Shown here: positions 21,511 to 22,500 of the stretch, piece after piece | Position numbering within the stretch: the first letter of the stretch is position 1 | Layout of the letters: every line of letters starts with the position of its first letter | Assembly: GCA_000320545.1 (NCBI GenBank) | Contig: ADNK01001022.1 | Location: 1 to 22,500, forward strand | Direction of reading: 5' to 3' | Length of the DNA stretch: 22,500 bases | Origin: Bigelowiella natans CCMP2755 | Taxonomy: Eukaryota; Cercozoa; Chlorarachniophyceae | Position numbers and translations under genes: made by a program | Notes under the pieces: model-generated | What the model was told of the DNA's origin: nothing | The model's database searches: none | Seen by the model: the letters and a program-made list of their open reading frames with translations, nothing else

Positions 21511-21994
21511 ACTTATAATTCTACGTAGCGCAGAGAGCAGCCGCATTTGCTGCATGATGGACACGTTATATGAACGTATGACTTAGGATCATGCACAGTA
21601 GCAAGTCAGTGATTCTTAGATTTACAAGTCCCACGAAGTTGAAACTGATTCGCATTACGGATGCCCCTGCAAATGCGGCACTGTACCTTAATTCTTGTTA
21701 CGTCGTGAGCGCAAGGACAGCTCCAACAAAAGTCATCACCTGATCAGAGCAAGAATGCTTCAATAAGTTGTTCTAAAAATCTCTATCTCACTGTGATTAC
21801 TTGCTACGATTCTAAGAATTGCACGTGGCTTCGCTTAATAATGTTGCTTGTGCGTTTCGAGAAAAATAAACAATTTTAATCTGTACCATCACCGCCACCA
21901 GCAGCCATAATCATCACCATCAACGTCGTTGTCATCATATTATGGGTAGCTCTGCAGGAGCAACAACAGCTCTCTTCGTTCGGTGTGTGTACAA

Positions 21995-22000
<6 letters not shown>

Positions 22001-22028
<28 letters not shown>
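22001..22028. repeat. (CTA)n microsatellite forming a 5' splice site
   Basis: Ends exactly at the 3' edge of exon 22144-22029. On the coding strand the intron begins GTAGTAGTAG, and an unspliced frame runs through it as a valine run. Confidence 0.85.
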
Positions 22029-22462
22029 CATTTTTGGGTTTCGCTCTGTAATGTCCTCTGGAAGCAGAAAGATAGTTGCCCCCAGCTTGCGTGCCACAGA
22101 AATCGCATATCTTGCATTCAGCAGCCTATCCTCCTTTGTTTTTCCTAGGAATTTAGTAACAGCACAAAAGAGGAAGATAACAGCAAAATCAGGGCATGAC
22201 CCCCACCATTCATTCTTCTCATCGGCGGTCACTTATGAGGAGCGAGTCATCAAATAATACCTTTGGCGCGCGCGTGCACGGACGCATGCATGTATGCTTG
22301 ACTACCATTTTTTTAAAAAACTAACACAGCTCACAGCAACGATGACTGAAGATCTACTAGTACTTCTACTACTACTACCTGGTGTGACGATAGCCCAGTC
22401 TACAGGGTATGGGTCCACAGCCCACAACAGCGCGAATAGATACAACGATGTTGCCAAGTGTT
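22029..22462 (-). CDS. Fimbrin/plastin-type calponin-homology protein, two exons; partial
   Basis: Fimbrins bundle actin filaments through calponin-homology (CH) domains. Two exons fall in the window: 22462-22379 and 22144-22029, joined by a 234-bp GT-AG intron with matching phase. Together they read a CH domain C-terminal half: [20 protein letters not shown], then [19 protein letters not shown], then [12 protein letters not shown]. The segment NA+[11 protein letters not shown]...LPEDI.E.NPKM is typical of an even-numbered CH domain (CH2/CH4) of fimbrin and plastin. The 5' part lies beyond 22500. The 3' end is unresolved: a stop at 21876-21878 would leave few residues after NPKM, short for a fimbrin. 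Convergent with LRR-SET. It could also be another tandem-CH protein. Confidence 0.8.
22364..22378. repeat. Short (CTA)n forming a 5' splice site
   Basis: On the coding strand intron 22145-22378 begins GTAGTAGTAGTAG directly after the exon ending in codon-phase 1. The second fimbrin-like intron in the window starts the same way. Confidence 0.75.
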
Positions 22463-22500
22463 CTGCGATGATGACAACGAGCAGGAGGAGGAGTGGAGGA

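Larger units (their letters stand above)
20743..22028. other. Convergent spacer, CTAG island, and possible fimbrin 3' end
   Basis: 20743-20880 is probably the 3' UTR of the LRR-SET gene. 20881-21540 is a CTAG island. 21541-21875 shows no gene. On the minus strand an open stretch ends at a TAA at 21876-21878 and includes [15 protein letters not shown], which could be the last codons of the fimbrin-like gene, but I cannot find an acceptor in the right phase. Confidence 0.5.

Noticed and set aside
53-22028. CRISPR array or prokaryotic contamination
   Set aside because: Repeats are simple microsatellites without spacers, and all genes have spliceosomal introns.

Overview
The window is eukaryotic nuclear DNA. 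It has no operons and no ribosome-binding sites, the genes are split by many short GT-AG introns (most 50-300 bp), and microsatellites are very dense and lie almost entirely in introns and spacers. Two genes begin with an apparent signal peptide followed by a Ser/Arg/Lys-rich, transit-like stretch. That is the bipartite presequence used by algae with a secondary plastid. A chlorarachniophyte-like alga such as Bigelowiella would fit, but the organism is an inference and not proven by the sequence.

I joined exons by hand using reading phase, splice consensus and remembered family consensus. Seven protein genes alternate strictly in strand: (1) 103-3038 minus, a pentatricopeptide-repeat (PPR) protein whose 3' end lies outside the window; (2) 3223-4513 plus, an unrecognised basic protein with one membrane segment; (3) 5519-7127 minus, a METTL7-like SAM methyltransferase with a presequence; (4) about 7775-8440 plus, an unrecognised basic, probably nuclear protein; (5) 9924-16511 minus, a MINDY-4-type deubiquitinase in about 25 exons with conserved active-site motifs; (6) 17090-20742 plus, a 906-residue protein with a novel N-terminal half, leucine-rich repeats and a SET domain; (7) 22029-22462 minus, two exons of a fimbrin/plastin-type calponin-homology domain that continues to the right.

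Because of the alternation, every spacer is either divergent (3039-3222, 7128-7774, 16512-17089) or convergent (4514-5518, 8441-9923, 20743-22028). The three convergent spacers contain islands rich in the tetranucleotide CTAG (runs of CTAGCTAG, GCTAGC, TCTAGATGTGC-like words). The divergent spacers do not. This is the most unusual large-scale signal here.

Other points of interest are an in-frame UAG inside an otherwise perfect 35-residue PPR motif, GTA/TAG microsatellites that start exactly at 5' splice sites, and the unusual LRR-SET architecture. The genes do not form one pathway. They cover RNA binding in an organelle, methyl transfer, ubiquitin removal, probable protein-lysine methylation and actin bundling. 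I found no mobile element, CRISPR array, rRNA or tRNA.
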